Positions 63,402 to 64,000 of a stretch of DNA of 64,000 bases are shown here, one piece after another. This DNA comes from Sphingomonas sp. TDK1. GTDB lineage: Bacteria > Pseudomonadota > Alphaproteobacteria > Sphingomonadales > Sphingomonadaceae. The position numbers were made by a program, and so were the translations under genes. Below the pieces are notes generated by a model that was given only the letters and a program-made list of their open reading frames with translations, was not told the origin of the DNA and ran no database searches. The stretch is taken from contig NZ_LXVY01000006.1 in assembly GCF_001650735.1 (NCBI RefSeq), positions 277-64,276 on the forward strand. The letters run 5' to 3'. The number at the start of each line of letters is the position of its first letter. Within the stretch, counting starts at the first letter, position 1.

Positions 63402-64000
63402 TTACAGCGTCTCGATTCGGCTGAGCCCGTAGCGGGCAAGGGTCGGGGCGAGCGCGTCCGCACGATGGTCGCGCGCGGTGAACACGGCGCGGCCGGGGGG
63501 AAGGTCGGCAGGCCAGCTCTGCGCGCGGGTGAGGTAGGCGACTCGGCGCGCGATGCCGGGGCCGCCATCGACGAACTGCACCCCTGGCGGCGCTACCGCG
63601 CGCATTTCGGGTTCCAGCAGCGGGAAATGGGTACAGGCGTTGACGATCACGTCGATGCGGCTGCCGCCCGGCTGGTGGAACAGGCCGTCGAGTTCGTTGG
63701 CGATCACTTCGGGCGCGATCGCCTCGCCCGCCAGCTTGGCCTCGGCGAGTTCGACCAGCGCGGCGGAGCCGTGGCGCAGCACGGTGCAGTCCCCGGCGAA
63801 GCGGGCGGCGAGATCGTCGACATAGGGCTGGCGTACCGTCGCCGCGGTGCCGAGCACGCCGATGGTGCGGGTGCGGCTGGTCTCCGCCGCCGGCTTGATC
63901 GCGGGCACGGTGCCGACGATCGGCAGGTCGAGCGCGGCGCGGACATGCTGGAGCGCGATCGTCGAGGCGGTGTTGCAGGCGATCACGATCAGGCGGGGAT
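63402..64000 (-). CDS. murI: glutamate racemase, N-terminus beyond window
   Basis: Supplies D-glutamate for peptidoglycan by racemising L-glutamate. About 199 residues are visible; the N-terminal part, including the first Asp and Ser/Gly motif, lies past base 64000. The first catalytic Cys is seen in VIACNTASTI, then VGTVPAIKPAAE, and the second in VNACTHFPLLEPEM. It is convergent with the small gene at 63228. Confidence 0.93.
   Translation of the reverse strand, partial: PRLIVIACNTASTIALQHVRAALDLPIVGTVPAIKPAAETSRTRTIGVLGTAATVRQPYVDDLAARFAGDCTVLRHGSAALVELAEAKLAGEAIAPEVIANELDGLFHQPGGSRIDVIVNACTHFPLLEPEMRAVAPPGVQFVDGGPGIARRVAYLTRAQSWPADLPPGRAVFTARDHRADALAPTLARYGLSRIETL

Overview
The window is GC-rich, densely coded chromosomal DNA from an alphaproteobacterium, most probably a Sphingomonas-type member of the Sphingomonadaceae. 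Supporting this are the class I PHA synthase with a phasin, the ALAS-type (C4) hem pathway, ClpS, a DUF2171 protein, and many periplasmic glycosidases and sugar enzymes. I see no transposase, integrase, phage gene or CRISPR array. The only RNA gene found is one tRNA-Ala(CGC).

Layout. 1-10.4 kb is mostly housekeeping and storage: rel, an HxlR regulator, a thioesterase, an aminotransferase, phaC and a phasin with PhaR-like palindromes, clpS, a Crp/Fnr regulator and murA. 10.4-22.6 kb carries a GH92 alpha-mannosidase, a CoA-transferase, a heme-oxygenase-like diiron protein, a CE2-like esterase, a Cys/Met PLP enzyme, katG, a low-complexity DUF2171 protein, tRNA-Ala and a small exported protein. 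22.7-31 kb holds a two-component system, a glycosyltransferase with a membrane partner, a carboxylate symporter, PhzF, an SDR and a GNAT.

31.1-39.2 kb is an L-arabinose (arabinan) locus: an IlvD-type L-arabinonate dehydratase, a periplasmic aldose epimerase, a FucP-type sugar importer, a FadR/GntR regulator, an AraD1/GguC-type enzyme and an exported GH51 arabinofuranosidase. Three promoter regions in it share an 11-bp palindrome of the form TACTCSGACTA, which I propose is the GntR operator.

39.2-49.5 kb contains a polytopic membrane protein, a four-repeat OAA-family (high-mannose-binding) lectin with its own terminator, the E2 and E3 genes of pyruvate dehydrogenase, a UspA protein, an M28 peptidase and a second two-component system. 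49.6-55.4 kb is a tight four-gene operon for a glucose-fructose-oxidoreductase-like enzyme, a GH3 beta-glucosidase, a GntP gluconate permease and an SMP-30 gluconolactonase. Together they make a plausible periplasmic route from beta-glucoside to glucose, gluconolactone, gluconate and uptake.

55.4-64 kb has a Nudix/extensin-like pair, a secreted CHAP protein, msrB, btaA-btaB for betaine lipid (DGTS) synthesis, a Uma2 protein, hemA, a 56-residue small protein and the C-terminal part of murI, cut by the window end. A composite GC-rich inverted-repeat element occurs twice in full (20.4 and 31.0 kb) and once as a partial copy at base 1; simpler hairpins close several other genes.
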